A stretch of DNA of 64,000 bases from Ryuthela nishihirai (GCA_038380435.1 JAWZYU010000011.1:77001501-77065500), one strand, 5' to 3'. Positions 25,128 to 37,396 are shown, counted from the first letter of the stretch. Numbers and translations are program-made. Notes: generated by a model not told the origin, from the sequence alone.

Positions 25128-25495
25128 AGGGGTGATTGGGGTGTTTTACCTCTAAGTGGCACGTTTCTGCACACAGTGGGTTAAATGGCTAGGTCATAAG
25201 GACTTCAAAGTGTCCGAGAATGGTGGGGGAAGTGGACCCACTGGCACATGATAGATGGGGGGGGGGGAGATCTTGTCATGACCATCCAGCGTGTTCTTTA
25301 TTGTGCTCATGGCATGCTCTTCTGCACACGGGGCAATGTCCCTTACGACGGAAGGCGGTCTATCCAAGTCCAACGGAGTCCCCTTTCTTCCCGAGGAGAA
25401 AAGAGAGGAGAAAAATTCTAAATGCAGGCAGAGTTGACACTCGAATCCGAAACCTACAGATTAGAGCGTGGCGCTATACGGTCTATGGCAATCCC
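25128..25495 (-). mobile_element. tRNA-derived SINE, same family, diverged copy
   Basis: It matches 29321-29705 along its length (GTTTTACCTCTAAGTGGCAC; CATCCAGCGTGTTCTTTA; ACGGGGCAATGTCCC) and retains a weak tRNA head at its right end. It contains a G-run at 25257-25267 and an A-rich patch. No target-site duplication was recognised. Confidence 0.75.
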
Positions 25496-26015
25496 CACAG
25501 TAGGAAAGGAGGGAAGCGTTACCTTAAAACATATACGTACATCTATTTCGTCTGCTGTTTTATTGCTGCTAGCGTTCTCTCCGACGGCTTCCTGCTCCTG
25601 ATTGATTGTGGTGGTAGTGGAGGGCTGGAAGCAGGTGGGAGTTATAGGTTAAGTGTTCAGATGATTGAGTTGACGAAGATGTAGATGCGTTCTCACTTAC
25701 TGGCAGCTGTTATGACGAGGTAGATGGTTGAGATTCAGCTTTCAAGCCTTCCTTTTTCTTCTGGTAGGAAAGCAACGATTTCAGGGGCTTTCATTTTCTT
25801 TTCTTTTAACACTTCTAAGTTCAAACAGCGTTATCACAAAAAAATATAAATCCACGTAAATTTAAAAAAAGTAATATAAATTCAGTGACCGCGTTATTCC
25901 AAAAACGTCAATTACATACGAGCTACGGAAATCGAGAATCGACCGTATTTAAAATGTTTTGCAGTAAACACTTAGAAATATTAAGAGGAACAATTTTACT
26001 GTTTATGAACCTATA

Positions 26016-27003
26016 CACTGAAGTGCCATTGAATTAAGGATAGCAACTTAATAACGTATTGGACCCCCTCTGACCCTGGTTGGTTGGTTGGTTGTTTAGG
26101 GTTTTATGGCGCATTAGCAGCTAAGGCTATAATGCGCCAAACGAATGTCCAAAAAGTAAAAAGATAAAAGTCATGAAACTCTCAACCAATTTAAAAAAAA
26201 ACTACAAACAACAAGAAAAAATGTAAAACAATAAAATGGCATGTAGGGAATAACAGTAAACAAATGTAGAAATATGTTGTAAAAAGAGATAAAAGTAACC
26301 CAGTTGAAAGCAACCTGGGTAAAATATATATAATAAAAAGCTGAAGAGTAAAAACTATATGCGAGTAAGATATCCAGTATATTTTAAAAATCTAAATGCG
26401 GAGGTAAAGCAACAGTCATCAGATAACAAATGTCCGAGTGTAAGTGGCTCGGATGTAAAATCATGAAAAGTAAAATACAAACGTCGTTCTAGATTAAAAC
26501 ATGGGCAATGAATTAAAATATGTTTGATAGTTAAAACAGTGTCACAAATCTCGCACTTACCCTCTGGCCCTGATAACGGCCGCCACACGACGAGGCAAGG
26601 ACTCCACAAGCTTGCGTAAAAATTCCACAAGTATGGCGACCCAAGCATCCTCCAGAGCTGTCCACAATTCTCTCAAGGTCGTCGCTGATGGGACACGGGC
26701 CCGAACACTCTGCTCGACGGTATCCCAAAGATTTTCGATGGGATTTTAATCTGGGCTTCTAGGTGGCTAATTCTTTATTTCAAAGTCAGCAGAATGCTCC
26801 TGCTACCATGCAGTAGCCAACCTGGACCTAAGAGATGATCAGTTGTCTTGCTGGTAGACGTCTTATCCATTGGGATGCATGATGGCCATAAATGGGTGTA
26901 AATGGTCAGCCATGAGTTCTACGTACTGGATCCAAAGGTCCCACAGAAGTCGAACTGAAGACACCCCAGGGCATTCAACACCCTAGTAATTCAATGGCAC
27001 TTG
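26016..27003 (-). mobile_element. Tc1-like DNA transposon, degraded and interrupted by a LINE insertion
   Basis: Terminal inverted repeats share AGTGCCATTGAATTA (left CACTGAAGTGCC..., right ...GGCACTTG), flanked by TA on each side. On the minus strand the transposase C-terminus is readable: NPIENLWDTVEQSVRARVPS ... LVESLPRRVAAVIRARG, the usual end of Tc1-type transposases. The N-terminal and catalytic parts are missing or unreadable. A 0.48-kb LINE end (26079-26559) lies inside it. Confidence 0.85.
26079..26559 (-). mobile_element. 3' end of a second LINE type with (AACC)n tail, nested in the Tc1 element
   Basis: A 13-bp target-site duplication with one mismatch flanks it (CCCTCTGACCCTG at 26066-26078, CCCTCTGGCCCTG at 26560-26572). 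On the minus strand an open frame contains CEICDTVLTIKHILIHCPCF then NLERR, the CxxC...H....C motif found at the C-terminus of Jockey/I/R1-group LINEs. It ends in repeated AACC. This is not the RTE-like family found elsewhere in the window. Confidence 0.85.
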
Positions 27004-27904
27004 TATAAACTACTAAACCTCTCCTTAGTTCTGCGGTAAACCAGTTTAAAATCAGTCGCAAAACGTAAACAAAAGTTTCATATTTTCTAAATAAAACTTT
27101 TAGAAATTATGGTTCTGTAATATAGTACAGTCGCCTTGTTGATATATAAAAGTTGCAGTGTTATATTGCTTAAAGTATTAATAAACATAAACATTTGACA
27201 TTAGGAGAAATTTACCATGATGGAAGTGGAAGTGCACATTTTTCTAAAACAGAAAAAGAAACTAAGCACTGCATACGTAAGAGAGATAATAAGTGCAATA
27301 GCCAAATAATTGAACAATGCTAGATTAAAATGAAAATGAAATAGAAAACATAATGGTAATATTAAACCAATAGATAGAAATGTCATCTCCCTTCGATGTA
27401 ATTGAATGGCTTCGTACATGGAAAGTGAATTATATATATTTGAATAAGTAAACTTCCTTCTCTTTCTGACAGTCATTCAGTAGGCTATTATCTCAACGCT
27501 CTCTTCATTTATTAGAGTTACTTTTCCTGCATGAAGCCCACACAGTTCAATCACAATTTCTAAGCAACTGTCAGGTCTTCATTTTTCTGCTGTTTCACTT
27601 TCATTCTAACGCCCGAAAATGTCAGACTTTTTATCACTCTCGTTACAAAATTATTAATTGTAAGACTCAATCCCATTACCTTTTGTCTAATATAAAACTA
27701 TTTCATTCACCACATTCCTTCGCTAATAAGATGCATTTCTTTATTTCAAATGAATCAGTTCTTTCTTTATCAGGTCTATTGATCCCAAATGTCAAGCAAA
27801 ATCTTTTCTAGCAAGCCGCGAGCTGTTCAATTTAAAACGAGCTTTATCCTGTGATAGGAAAACTACACATTTCGGAAAGGAACGCATCAGGAATGGAGAG
27901 AATG

Positions 27905-28064
27905 TTTTTATTTTTATAACTGTTTAAGAAAATCTTCTTTCGTAAAATCGCTACATATTGCTTACGCATTAAATATTTGGATTCTTTTTATTTTTACAAC
28001 TGTTTAAGAAAATCCTCTTTCGTAAAATCGCTACATATTGCTTACGCATTAAATATTTGGATGT
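27905..28064. repeat. Tandem duplication, two 80-bp units
   Basis: TTTTTATTTTTATAACTGTT... at 27905-27984 is repeated at 27985-28064 with only a few changes. No element borders are visible. Confidence 0.9.
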
Positions 28065-28224
28065 GTCTGATCGTTATTCATTTAATTTTACACCCAGGCT
28101 TTCATTTTCTTTTAAACTGAAGTGGACCAGTCGACTTCAATCTAGTCCTAGCAATTAATCCAGCCAAAGGGATGCCGTAATTCCACTGATAGCGCACCAG
28201 GTATTGATACCGGCAAAGGAGGGG

Positions 28225-28385
28225 AGGAACAGGGGACGTCCCAGAAGCTACTCCTAGCTTCTACAGGTTTTCTCATACAAGGATACATATACCAATATTT
28301 CAGATAGAGCTAACACAAACCACTAAGTTTGCCTTGCTGGAAAAGTGGCTAACTCTATAACCACTATTAATTAAGGCATACAAAA
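28225..28385 (-). repeat. Dispersed repeat family, copy C (inverted, degraded)
   Basis: On the minus strand it reads TAGTGGTTATAGAGTTAGCC, then TTCCAGCAAGGCAAACTTAG, and near its end GAAGCTAGGAGTAGCTTCTG, matching copy A in order. The TATA motif is changed to TGTAGAAG. Confidence 0.55.
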
Positions 28386-29309
28386 TTTCAAAGCTCTTAA
28401 ACTGGAGTATTCGCTATTTTGATTATTCTTCTCGTGGGATTCTTTTTATAAAAATCAGAAATTGCACAGGAATTTGTTAAACTGAAATTTGTTTTACAGA
28501 GTTTGGTTAAGTGTTTCAATCAGAGTGGCGAAATTTCTCCAGGAAATCTCACCAGATGATTTTTCTCTATCTTTCGTTTCGTAAAATTTTTCCTAGAAGC
28601 ATCTGATACATACAAGATCATGTTGAAATGGTGACCTGAATGCCACTAATCCTCAAATATCGCATACCTGTGTCTTAAACACCAACATTCCTCTCTCGAG
28701 TCTGTCAAGTCCTCGTCTCCTTCTCTTCACTTAACCAAGAGGAAGAAAGATTTTTCAAAACCTAATTGTTTTTTCTCGTTGTTAGCATATGGATACACGA
28801 CTAAGATATCACACTCGAAGGCTTGGAATTTAAAGGGTTAACTTTACTCATCAGAATTTCTCTAATCGTAATTCTTTTTAGATTGAATTCTCAACTCAGC
28901 CCAGTGATTCTCTTTCGTTGAAATGACCAGTGTCGTGTTTACTCGAACGACTTGTGCATTTCTTCCAAAAAAAGAGTTTAGATTGAAAACTAGTATTCAA
29001 ATTTTGCACCAAGATTTGTGCTTTGCGGTATCAGCAATCCATATCATCGCCGATATATATTTATATAATGGATGTCACATTATTATTAAATTTGACAGTG
29101 TCGTACACATGGCAAGAATTATGGAGTTATTACATCCCCCCACCCAGAGATCTTGAGCACTAAACATGTATCTTCTAAAGCAGTCCCCGAAAATCAGAAG
29201 CTAAAAAATATCACCACCACTCCAAATGGAACGTCTTGGATATTCCACAGACATTTGGCAACATCTGTTGTGAGCGTCAAATTGTAAGAAAATCGAAACT
29301 CAAACTCAG
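28386..29309. other. Intronic, no gene recognised
   Basis: A 77-codon frame at 28923 (MTSVVFTRTTCAFLPKKEFR...) has no recognisable domain and no clear splice context. Nothing else seen. Confidence 0.4.
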
Positions 29310-29320
29310 GCAGCGGCAGG

Positions 29321-29705
29321 GTTGGGTTGTTTTACCTCTGAGCGGCACTTTTTTGCACACCATGGGCTAAATGGCCAGGTCACATGGACCCCGAAGGCTC
29401 AGAGAAGGTTGGGGGAGGGGACCCACTGGAACAGCTGTTGGGAGGCAGATGGTAGCCTCCCGTCAAGGCCATCCAGCGTGTTCTTTAACGTGCACAGGGT
29501 ATGGCTCTCCCGCACACGGGGCCACGGCTTAACGTCCCATCCGACGGACGGCGGCCTTTCCAAGCCCATCGGTGTCCCCTACTGACCGTGGGCAGGGCGG
29601 GGAATTTTGCGGAGATAAATCTCAACGCTGACCCAGCTGGGACTCGAACCTGGGAACTACAGCTTACGAGCCTGGTGCGCTACCGACTGAGCCACCCCCG
29701 CCCCC
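29321..29705 (-). mobile_element. tRNA-derived SINE, complete copy with target-site duplication
   Basis: GCAGCGGCAGG occurs at 29310-29320 and 29706-29716, fixing a 385-bp element. On the minus strand it opens with a tRNA-like head (A box TGGCTCAGTCGG, B box GGTTCGAGTCC) and ends GAGGTAAAACAACCCAAC. At least three other long copies or halves and two fragments are in this window. Confidence 0.9.
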
Positions 29706-29853
29706 GCAGCGGCAGGAAAAAGGATCGAGAATAATTAGAAGTACCAAATGCACCAGAAGCTGCTTTTATAACTGATTTTAATGCAATTTTTTTTATATGC
29801 CCTTAAAACAGATGGTGTGCGTTTTATTTGCGGAATGATGGTATTTTAATATA

Positions 29854-31260
29854 CACTGCTGGCCATTAAAAGTGCAACATCAGGAAGAACTCATCAGATT
29901 GTCCCGAAATATGCAAGATGTGAAAACATGTAAATGATTCAAAGCGTAGCACATACGCACATCATGTGTGACAATAACGCCCCCTGGAAGTGGTATAAGA
30001 GGAGATTACAAAGAGTAGATGTATAAAGCACTGGAATTGTGTGCGCATAGTTCTTGCGCACTAAAGGATCAAGTATGCCCCGTCGAAGAACATGGCATCC
30101 ATACGATCAGGTTTCTGACTTTAATCGTGGGAGAATTATGGGATTACGGGAAGGCGGATTATCATACCGAGGCATCGATGCTCGTGTTGAATGGAATTCT
30201 GCCACAGTGATGAGAATATGGCGTCAGTGGGTAGAGGAGGAACGAACTCACCAACATGAGGGATCTCAACTGCCCTGTCACACAAACGAACAAGAGGACA
30301 TATATCGTGTGCATGGCTTTGAATGATCGTACAGTCACATCAAACACCTTAGCTCAACAGTTAGGGTGTGTTGCACATCAGCCAGCGCCCGCATGTACGG
30401 TTCGATGTTGTCTGCAGTATCGGGGCATCTTTGCTAGATGACCATTGCTTCAGCTCTCATTGACTCTACAACACATGCATATGCGACTACAATGGTGCCA
30501 AGAACGTCGCGCATGGATGTGCGATGGCATCGCATCGTCTTTTCAGACGAATCCCGCTTCAGTGTGAAGCACCAAGATGGACGAATCCGTACCTGGCGAT
30601 ACCGTAGCGACAGGCTCAGTGAGACATGCATGGTGCACTGCCATACAGGTCCGGTCCCTGGTGTTATGGTATGGGGTGCTATTCGACTCTACTCACGCAC
30701 GTGCCTCGTACGCATTACCGATACTTTGAATAGCCAGCTTTACATCACTGAGGTGTTGGAGCCTGTGGTCGTACCTTATCTTCAGGGGCTCTCTAGTCCA
30801 TCTACCAACAGGACAATGCACGACCACATGTGGTCGTGCATTGTCCTGTTGGTCATTCAGTGTCATCGTCCAACAATTCCTGGATAGCCACCATGTGACA
30901 CTTCTGCCTTGACCTGCGTGTTCATCAGATCTGTTCCCAATTGAACATGTCTGGTCCATGATCTCATGACGACTAGCCCACCAGACACCAGCAGCTGCTA
31001 CAACAGATGAACTTTGACTATGTATCAAAACTGCATGGCCTGACATTCCCCAAACGCACATCCAATGTTTCATCCTCTCAATGCCGGACCGTGTAGCAGC
31101 GGTTATTGCCGCTCATGATACTGATTTCTTTGTATTCCACAAGTCTAACAGAGTTGTATCTATAATCATTTTATCCTTGTAACATAAGATATTTATTCAC
31201 TAAATATGACTTTGATATCTCTTGTCTTTCCTGGTGTTGCACTTTTAATGGCCAGCAGTG
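29854..31260 (+). mobile_element. Complete Tc1-like transposon with ~33-bp terminal inverted repeats
   Basis: The ends start CACTGCTGGCCATTAAAAGT on both strands with one mismatch over about 33 bp, and are flanked by TA at 29852-29853 and 31261-31262. Its length of 1407 bp suits an autonomous Tc1 element. It lies inside the first large intron of the ADAMTS-like gene. Confidence 0.93.
30075..31130 (+). pseudogene. Tc1-like transposase, frameshifted and carrying a perfect palindrome
   Basis: It begins MPRRRTWHPYDQVSDFNRGR with a helix-turn-helix region (IMGLREGGLSYRGI), then shifts frame several times. The first catalytic block (IVFSDESRF) and the MVWGAI block are readable. The second catalytic block (QQDNARPH) lies where a 50-bp perfect palindrome occurs (30804-30853) and is out of frame with the first. 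The C-terminal end (MPDRVAAVIAAHD) is recognisable. It cannot encode an active enzyme. Confidence 0.85.
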
Positions 31261-31262
31261 TA

Positions 31263-32669
31263 TATTCTGCAATGTATGCACAGCCCTCCGGTTCCACGAA
31301 TGTTTTCCGTTATCTTCCTCACTTTCAACATCGTAGCAGGACAACAGTTGTCGCCCTCAATGCTTTCTTCGCGAAAGTTGCTTAAAAGTTTAAATTCCCT
31401 GATCTCGTTGATTCTCCTCCTCAAAAACGTTTATTTTCAAGTTACTTATGACCATTTTCCGTCTCCGTCGGCTTCGGCTGAGAATCCCAATGAAGCCCCA
31501 ATCGCTTAACATTGCCGTCGGTCCGTGTGTGTTCTCTTTCCTTTGCTTGTTTTACCCAAAGCCCCACACGTGTCCACGAGACACACAAACCTGTGGGGAG
31601 CGGAAGCCATCGGAAAGTAAAGTTTTAATTCAATGGAAATCGGTGTCGGAGAAAGAAGGTTGCCAACCGTGACGAACCCTTGCAGCAAACAGAACGCTTC
31701 AATGGACGGGGAATCGGTTCGGCAGTGAAGAGACTTTCTTCGACTCTTCGCAGTGCTACGAATTAGAAAAGCGAAAGTAGAGGGAAAAGGACAAAAGGGT
31801 AACTTTTTCATTTGCGGAAGGAAGAGGCAGGGAGACTCCTTCTGCAGATCTCGTTCATTTCTAATAGCTCTTTTCTGACTCATTTGAAAAAACATTCTTT
31901 CCTTTTTTTTCCCTTCTCATCAATAAAACCAGCTGCATTCGAGCATCACCGTTCATTACAAGTTTGTATTTTCTTTTCTCTCTTAAATTTAACGATGTTA
32001 TTTTTAAGACAGTTTTAACGCTTTACGAAAAAATATATATTTTTTAAAAACTGAGTTGTTTTTTAAACAGCTGAAATTTATATGAAGGTTCCTTCACTCT
32101 TAAAATCAGAATTCAGAACTTTATGTCAAATCGATAGCTGCCCAGATCAGTTGAGATATTCAAGTTTTAAAAATAAAATTCTGAAGAAACAAAAAGCTAC
32201 TTAAGATCTAATCAAAAGCTAATATTGTTTTCCAAATAGGTCTGACTTAAACAAGAGTTTCTGGATATCCTCATTTAAAGCTAATTCTGTTACGGCCCTG
32301 TTTCACAATGTTTTGCCTACCTAACTCTTGCTTTGGGCTCTCACTCAGCCACTTAAAGAACACTGTTCACAATCTTATTTGCTTATTTGTAATTTTTCAT
32401 TGTCAACCAAAGCAGTTTCTCCAAACACAAGACTTCTAATTTATCGTTATACAAGTAAAAACCCCGCCCAATACTCAAACTACTGCATTAACATCTAAAG
32501 TCAAAAGAATCAAGTCTATTCCTATATTGCTTATAAAAGACCAGATTTTCATCATAATTATAAACATCAGAAAGAGCGAAACTGTTGAAGTTGAAAAACA
32601 TTAGGTAGATTTTCTCAACTGGTGTGATGTTGAGCACTTGTGTTCTGTGAATGAGGGTACATGGCGACA
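31263..32669. other. Intronic; 31440-31880 is GC-richer and unexplained
   Basis: The block from about 31440 to 31880 has frames open on both strands (74 and 129 codons) and does not match any repeat in the window. No convincing splice sites or domain are seen. The remainder is AT-rich. Confidence 0.35.
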
Positions 32670-33890
32670 AAAGCGTGATTCAATGCTAACAGTAGCAGGG
32701 TGTCTTGAATTATTAAAAAGTATTAACTTTGGTGTGCTGCAAGGAAACGAACCCAGCTCCGGATGTGAACGACGAAGCGAATCTAATATTATATTCTATT
32801 TCGCATTAGGAAAAGATCCGCGAAATCTGAGATCAAAGAAAGAATAACCAATGAAAAGCTGCCACACCAACATGAGTTTTACAAGAAACAACTAGCAGAT
32901 GTAATATTCCTCCGCAGCAAATAGTTTCACGTCTTATGTAAAAAAAAACACATTTTATAGCGTAAATTAGTATCATATGTAGTTTCGAAATGAGCAATTG
33001 AAAATGCTGCTTTAAATTTCGGAACATTGCGAAGTACACGATGAAGCACAATTGCTTTTACACCGCCACATTTGCGATGTAAAGCATTTGCTGTATCATC
33101 TTGCTTTTCATTAGTCTTCGCAGTTAAGAGAAATGAACCACGATGGGACAAGAATCTTTGAGAGAAGCTTGATGTTTCATTTGTTATGCAGAACAGAGCA
33201 TACGTGTTGAACGACTTGAAAATCGTTAAGAACTCCTCTTTGACTAGATCCAATAGTCAAAGGGACTTTAGACTCGCATTGGATTTCTTCAAATGGTTTT
33301 TGATTGAGGATGACGTTGTTCATACTTCCCTTTCCATCATCTTGTAGGATAAGATTCAGGGTATTTATTATTGGGCTGATTGAAATACAAAATGGCTTGA
33401 GAAGTTGCCTACAAAGGCGGATCAACGCATGATGCAGTGTTTTCAATGGCAAAGTAATGGATTGCACATTTATTTTATGATGGGACACTTACTGCAACAC
33501 ATGCTCGGTTTCGAGGATATCTTTATTCACAATCTATTTGAATAATCACCGGATGATATGCCACTCGATGATTTGCAAAACATGTTGTACTTACTGGATG
33601 GTGCATCACAAGTCCACAAGCGGTTGGATCACGTATTTCCAAACAATGATAGCAGATAGTCCAATTGACTGGCTGTCTAAATCTGTTGATCTGACACCTT
33701 TAGAATTTTTATCTGTTTGTGATTTGAAAGCCATATCTACAACAACTGTGGAGAACTTGAAGTTCAGAATAACAAAATCATGTAGAGCAATAACCTCCTG
33801 AGACTTTGCAAGACATCGTTCCAATGTTATATTGCAACCTTGCGCAGGTACTCGCTTAATGGTGGATCTCCTAGCTTACCTAAATGCACT
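32670..33890 (+). pseudogene. Highly degraded transposase of the Tc1/mariner superfamily
   Basis: Fragments in changing frames resemble the DD[E/D] transposases with a DGAPPH second block: FDGTLTATHARFRGYLYSQS near 33480, LDGASQVHKRLDHVFPNNDS near 33597, then a stretch aligning to WPPRSPDLTPLDFFLWG (here DLTPLEFLSVCDLKA) and LKFRITKSCRAI. The order and spacing match the family, but no terminal repeats were found and many stops are present. The left border is a guess. Confidence 0.5.
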
Positions 33891-34582
33891 CAGCTGTGCA
33901 CTTTACATGAGACAGGAGATACGATGTCTCTTTGCGAATTAGAAAGGAAGGCAATTATTGTGACGGCAATTACAGATTAAATTGTTCTGTAAAGTCTAAT
34001 TTTAATGGTTCATCGTAATTTAATGATGCTCAATAACTTTGTAATGGATTTTTTTTCACTTTCTTTTCAACAGCTCACAAGTTATACAATGAATGACCCT
34101 GAAAAGCATGTTGCAAGTTGCAAATCTCAATGTCCTGATTCATCTTTTCTGCATGCTTTTCCCGGTAAATCCCGCAAATTATCTTAATGTCCCGGATTTA
34201 CCTCTCTGAATTCAAGACATTGGTTTAAACGTCTCGGTGTTCCTTACAACAACAGTTACCTTAAGCCAGTCTTGGATTGAGTAAATTAAGGATGCATTCT
34301 TATGTACCTAAAGACTCTTTCATTGTTAATACTGCCATATATTTAGTAACGATATGATCAGGCATATTGTCAAAGTTAAAACCGATGTGAAAAATGTTGA
34401 TAGAAAGCTCTGAAATTCCTACATTTCTAATCCAAGATTTATGCTACATATTTAGGTAGCTGAAACTAAAAGATGAATATTTATTCCCGTTTAAGAGTTT
34501 ATAGAGATATTTATAAAGAGAATATTTAAGAGAATATTTATTCCTGTTCATTTGTCTTCGTCATTTTTTCTCTCCATTGCAG

Positions 34583-34813
34583 CCATGTCCCGATTCTCAA
34601 GATTTCCGAGCTTCTCAGTGCGCAGCCTACAACCCGATGCCGTACAGGGGTCGCCTGTATGAGTGGCTTCCTTACCAAGATCCAGAAGATCCTTGCAGCC
34701 TCACCTGTCATGCTCGCAACTTCAGTTTCGTGGCAAAGCTCTCTCCAGCAGTCAGGGATGGGACCCGATGTCGAGAGGGATCCTTGGACATGTGTGTCAA
34801 CGGCAGATGCCTG
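34583..34813 (+). CDS. ADAMTS-like/papilin-family gene, internal exon encoding most of the ADAMTS cysteine-rich module
   Basis: This 77-codon exon has phase 0 at both ends, with acceptor TCTCCATTGCAG and donor CTG|GTAAGA. It starts with PCPDSQDFRASQC, which completes the TSP1 begun 20 kb upstream. It continues with the hallmark ADAMTS/ADAMTSL cysteine-rich motifs YEWLPYQDPEDPCSLTC, DGTRCREGSLDMCVNGRC. These match the segment that follows the first TSP1 in ADAMTS-like proteins and papilin. No zinc-binding HExxH metalloprotease sequence is seen anywhere in the window, which suits an ADAMTS-like rather than a true ADAMTS protein, although upstream exons are missing. Joining to the exons on either side keeps the frame. 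The surrounding introns are 19.9 and 17.8 kb, filled with transposons. Confidence 0.92.
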
Positions 34814-35439
34814 GTAAGATATCGTTTCTTTCTTGTCTCTTTTTTCGTCAGCGTAAATCAATTTCTTCAGTGTAAATGCAGCCCTTTTTATGTTGTCCTC
34901 ATCGAAAACATTCGACTCTCTCTCTGATGTCCTCATGAAAAGATTCGTATTCTTTGTATGATATCTTCATCGAAAACAATTGTGTATTGTCCACGTGAAA
35001 AGCAATCGGTTCTTTGCATGATGATATCATCGAAGTGTAATGTCCTCATTCAGTAGGTTGATTCCACAGCCATCCCAGGTTATTTTCCCTTCTTCCTTGA
35101 TTCAAAAACCTTCCACTTTAAACTTTAAGTTCTTCCTTTCCCTTAGCAGCATTTATTCTTTCACAGCAGGCTCAACGACTCTGCTGTGTCAACCTATGTG
35201 TTTTAATGAGCTAGCTGAAAATTTATTTTCTTTTCTCTCTAGCTAGTCGTGTTTATTTCTGTCCCCCACTTCCTTCCGATTCTGCAGTTCCTCGAGCTTT
35301 AACTGAAGATATTCGGTTTTGATACTTCGACCAAGACATTTGGGCAAACAAAAAAAAGGCAAAGAATGTTCAAAAGTCACAAAAACTTGTTAAATATAGT
35401 CACTGCTTCCTAATGCAATATCTGTACGTCAAATTCTAC

Positions 35440-35560
35440 CAATACTGGGTGCAGGAGAAAACATTTCTCTTTCTGGTTGGGATCCGAACCCACGGTTTCC
35501 TGATAACATGTTAGGTACTCTGTCCGCTGAGCAGGGATGGAACCCGATAGCCACTGATCG
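35440..35560 (-). repeat. Second tRNA-derived SINE family, copy 2
   Basis: On the minus strand it has an A-box region CTCAGCGGACAGAGTACC and a B box GGGTTCGGATCCC, then a body ending TTTTCTCCTGCACCCAGTAT. It is head to head with the copy at 35650. Confidence 0.6.
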
Positions 35561-35649
35561 AGATTTCCCCCTGGTTGAAGTTATCCTTTGAATGGAGACT
35601 ATCTCTAATCATAACATCTAAGTTGAGACAAGAGTATGAGCAACAACAA

Positions 35650-35795
35650 CAGGGGAAATCTTAATCAATGATCTGTAGCTCAGCGATCAGAGCACCTGGG
35701 ATGGTATCAGGAGGTCGTAGGTTCAGATCCCACCGGAACGAGACCTTTTTCCCCTATATCCAGTAATTGCAGAATCCAAACAGCGAAGATAGTGG
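35650..35795 (+). repeat. Second tRNA-derived SINE family, copy 3
   Basis: TGTAGCTCAGCGATCAGAGC (A box) and GTAGGTTCAGATCCCACCGG (B box) are followed by TTTTTCCCCTATATCCAGTA and CAGCGAAGATAGTGGCTTC. The stems do not pair well enough for a functional tRNA. Confidence 0.65.
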
Positions 35796-36235
35796 CTTCA
35801 AATAATATTATAATCACTGTTAAATCAAAAGAAAATAGCAAATTTTTAACAATATAGAAAAATATAAAATGTATACCACAAGAAAGCCTCTTTATTAAGG
35901 TGCCTAACAGCGAACGAATCCAGTTACATGACAAATTATGTCAATCAATGAGAAAAATCCAGCAGTCAAAGCACTTTTCCTAAGGACCTTCAGCAAGCAA
36001 TCTGTATAACCCACAGATTCTTCTCGACTGCCAGCTAATCAAAAAGCGTAGATATATTCACACGTGCAATGTGTAATCTGTTACCTTTTATGATTTTAAG
36101 CGGAATCAGTTCTAGAGGCGGAGGTGGGAATTAAAAGTCCCACAGTTTCCTCTTCTTTAAGAATCTTAAAAACCGAAATCGAAGCGAAATAAAAATGTCA
36201 AACTTACCTAATGTTAAACTTACGTAGTATACATA

Positions 36236-37396
36236 CACTGAGAGGCCTAAAGTCATGGGATACGTGCCTAATAACGGGTTGGTCCTCCTCGAGCCATCAG
36301 CAGTGCAGCCACACGTCGAGGCATGGAATCAACGAGTTGCCGATACCGTTCTGCCGGGTGGCAGCCCACACATCCTGCAGTGTAGACCATAATTGCGTTG
36401 CATTGGATGGTGCTGGATTCATGGATCATAAGCTTGTTTCCATTGTGTCCCACAGTTGCTCCAAGGAGTTAATGTTGGAGGACCCTGGAGGCCAATTCAT
36501 CGTGGTAAAGTCCGTGGAGTGTTCCTCGATCCACCTCCTAGCAACCAAAGACTGGTGACACGTTGCATTATCTTGTTGGATACCCCTTCACCATCAGGGT
36601 GCTCTAGAGTCATGAAGGGGTGCAAGTGATTGTGAGAATGTCCACATATCTCATACCTGCCAGCGATTGCTCCAAACGGACGAGAGAGCCCAATGTAGAC
36701 CACGTGAACACGCCCCTCACCATCACAGAGCCGCCTCCAACCTGAACAGTACCTTGCAGACAGGAAACGTCCATGGCTTCGCAGGCCTATGCCACACCCT
36801 AACGCACCCGCCGTCATGAAACAACTGGAACCTTGATTCATCGGACCATGCTACCTGATGCCACTGTTCTACTGTTCAATTTCGATGTCTTCGGGCCCAT
36901 TTCAGTCGTTGAGCTCTGTGACAACATGTAAGCAATGGGAAATAGTTTGTTTCCTTTCAGAAACGTTTTGTGTTTGGCCTGCTTTCAAATTGGCAGTGAT
37001 TTCATGCACTGTAGCCAGTGTGTTGGTCGTCACCATTCGTGACAGCCAACGCGAGTTCCGTTAGTCAATCGCACATGGCCGTCAAGATTTGCTAGTTTAC
37101 GTGTGTGGAAATGCCATCAATAGAATACTGATGATAAACTCTTTACACCGTAGACCAAGAAAAGAATTCCTGCACGATCTCAGATATTGCATGGCCCATC
37201 CGACGATCAAGCCACGTTTAAAGTCAGACAACTCACAACGTGCAGCCATGCTGAATTAACAACTACTCCGAAATGAATGTTGGGTTTGTAGGCCACTGCA
37301 GCGCCATTCTGCTGTTGACGTCCAACACATCTGTTACGAGTACAGCGCGCTAGTTCTACTTTAACTACTATTCCCATGACTTTTGGCCTCTCAGTG
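36236..37396 (-). mobile_element. Tc1-like transposon with short terminal inverted repeats
   Basis: The ends read CACTGAGAGGCCTAAAGTCA on one side and the near-complement TGACTTTTGGCCTCTCAGTG on the other, flanked by TA. On the minus strand the transposase can be followed from MAARCELSDFKRGLIVGWA near 37247 to SMPRRVAALLMARGGPTRY near 36270, the typical Tc1-type C-terminus. Frame changes in the middle make it a pseudogene. Confidence 0.88.

Noticed and set aside
35655..35730. A functional tRNA gene
   Set aside because: Only the promoter boxes are tRNA-like; related copies at 35440 and 23690 share a non-tRNA tail, marking a SINE.
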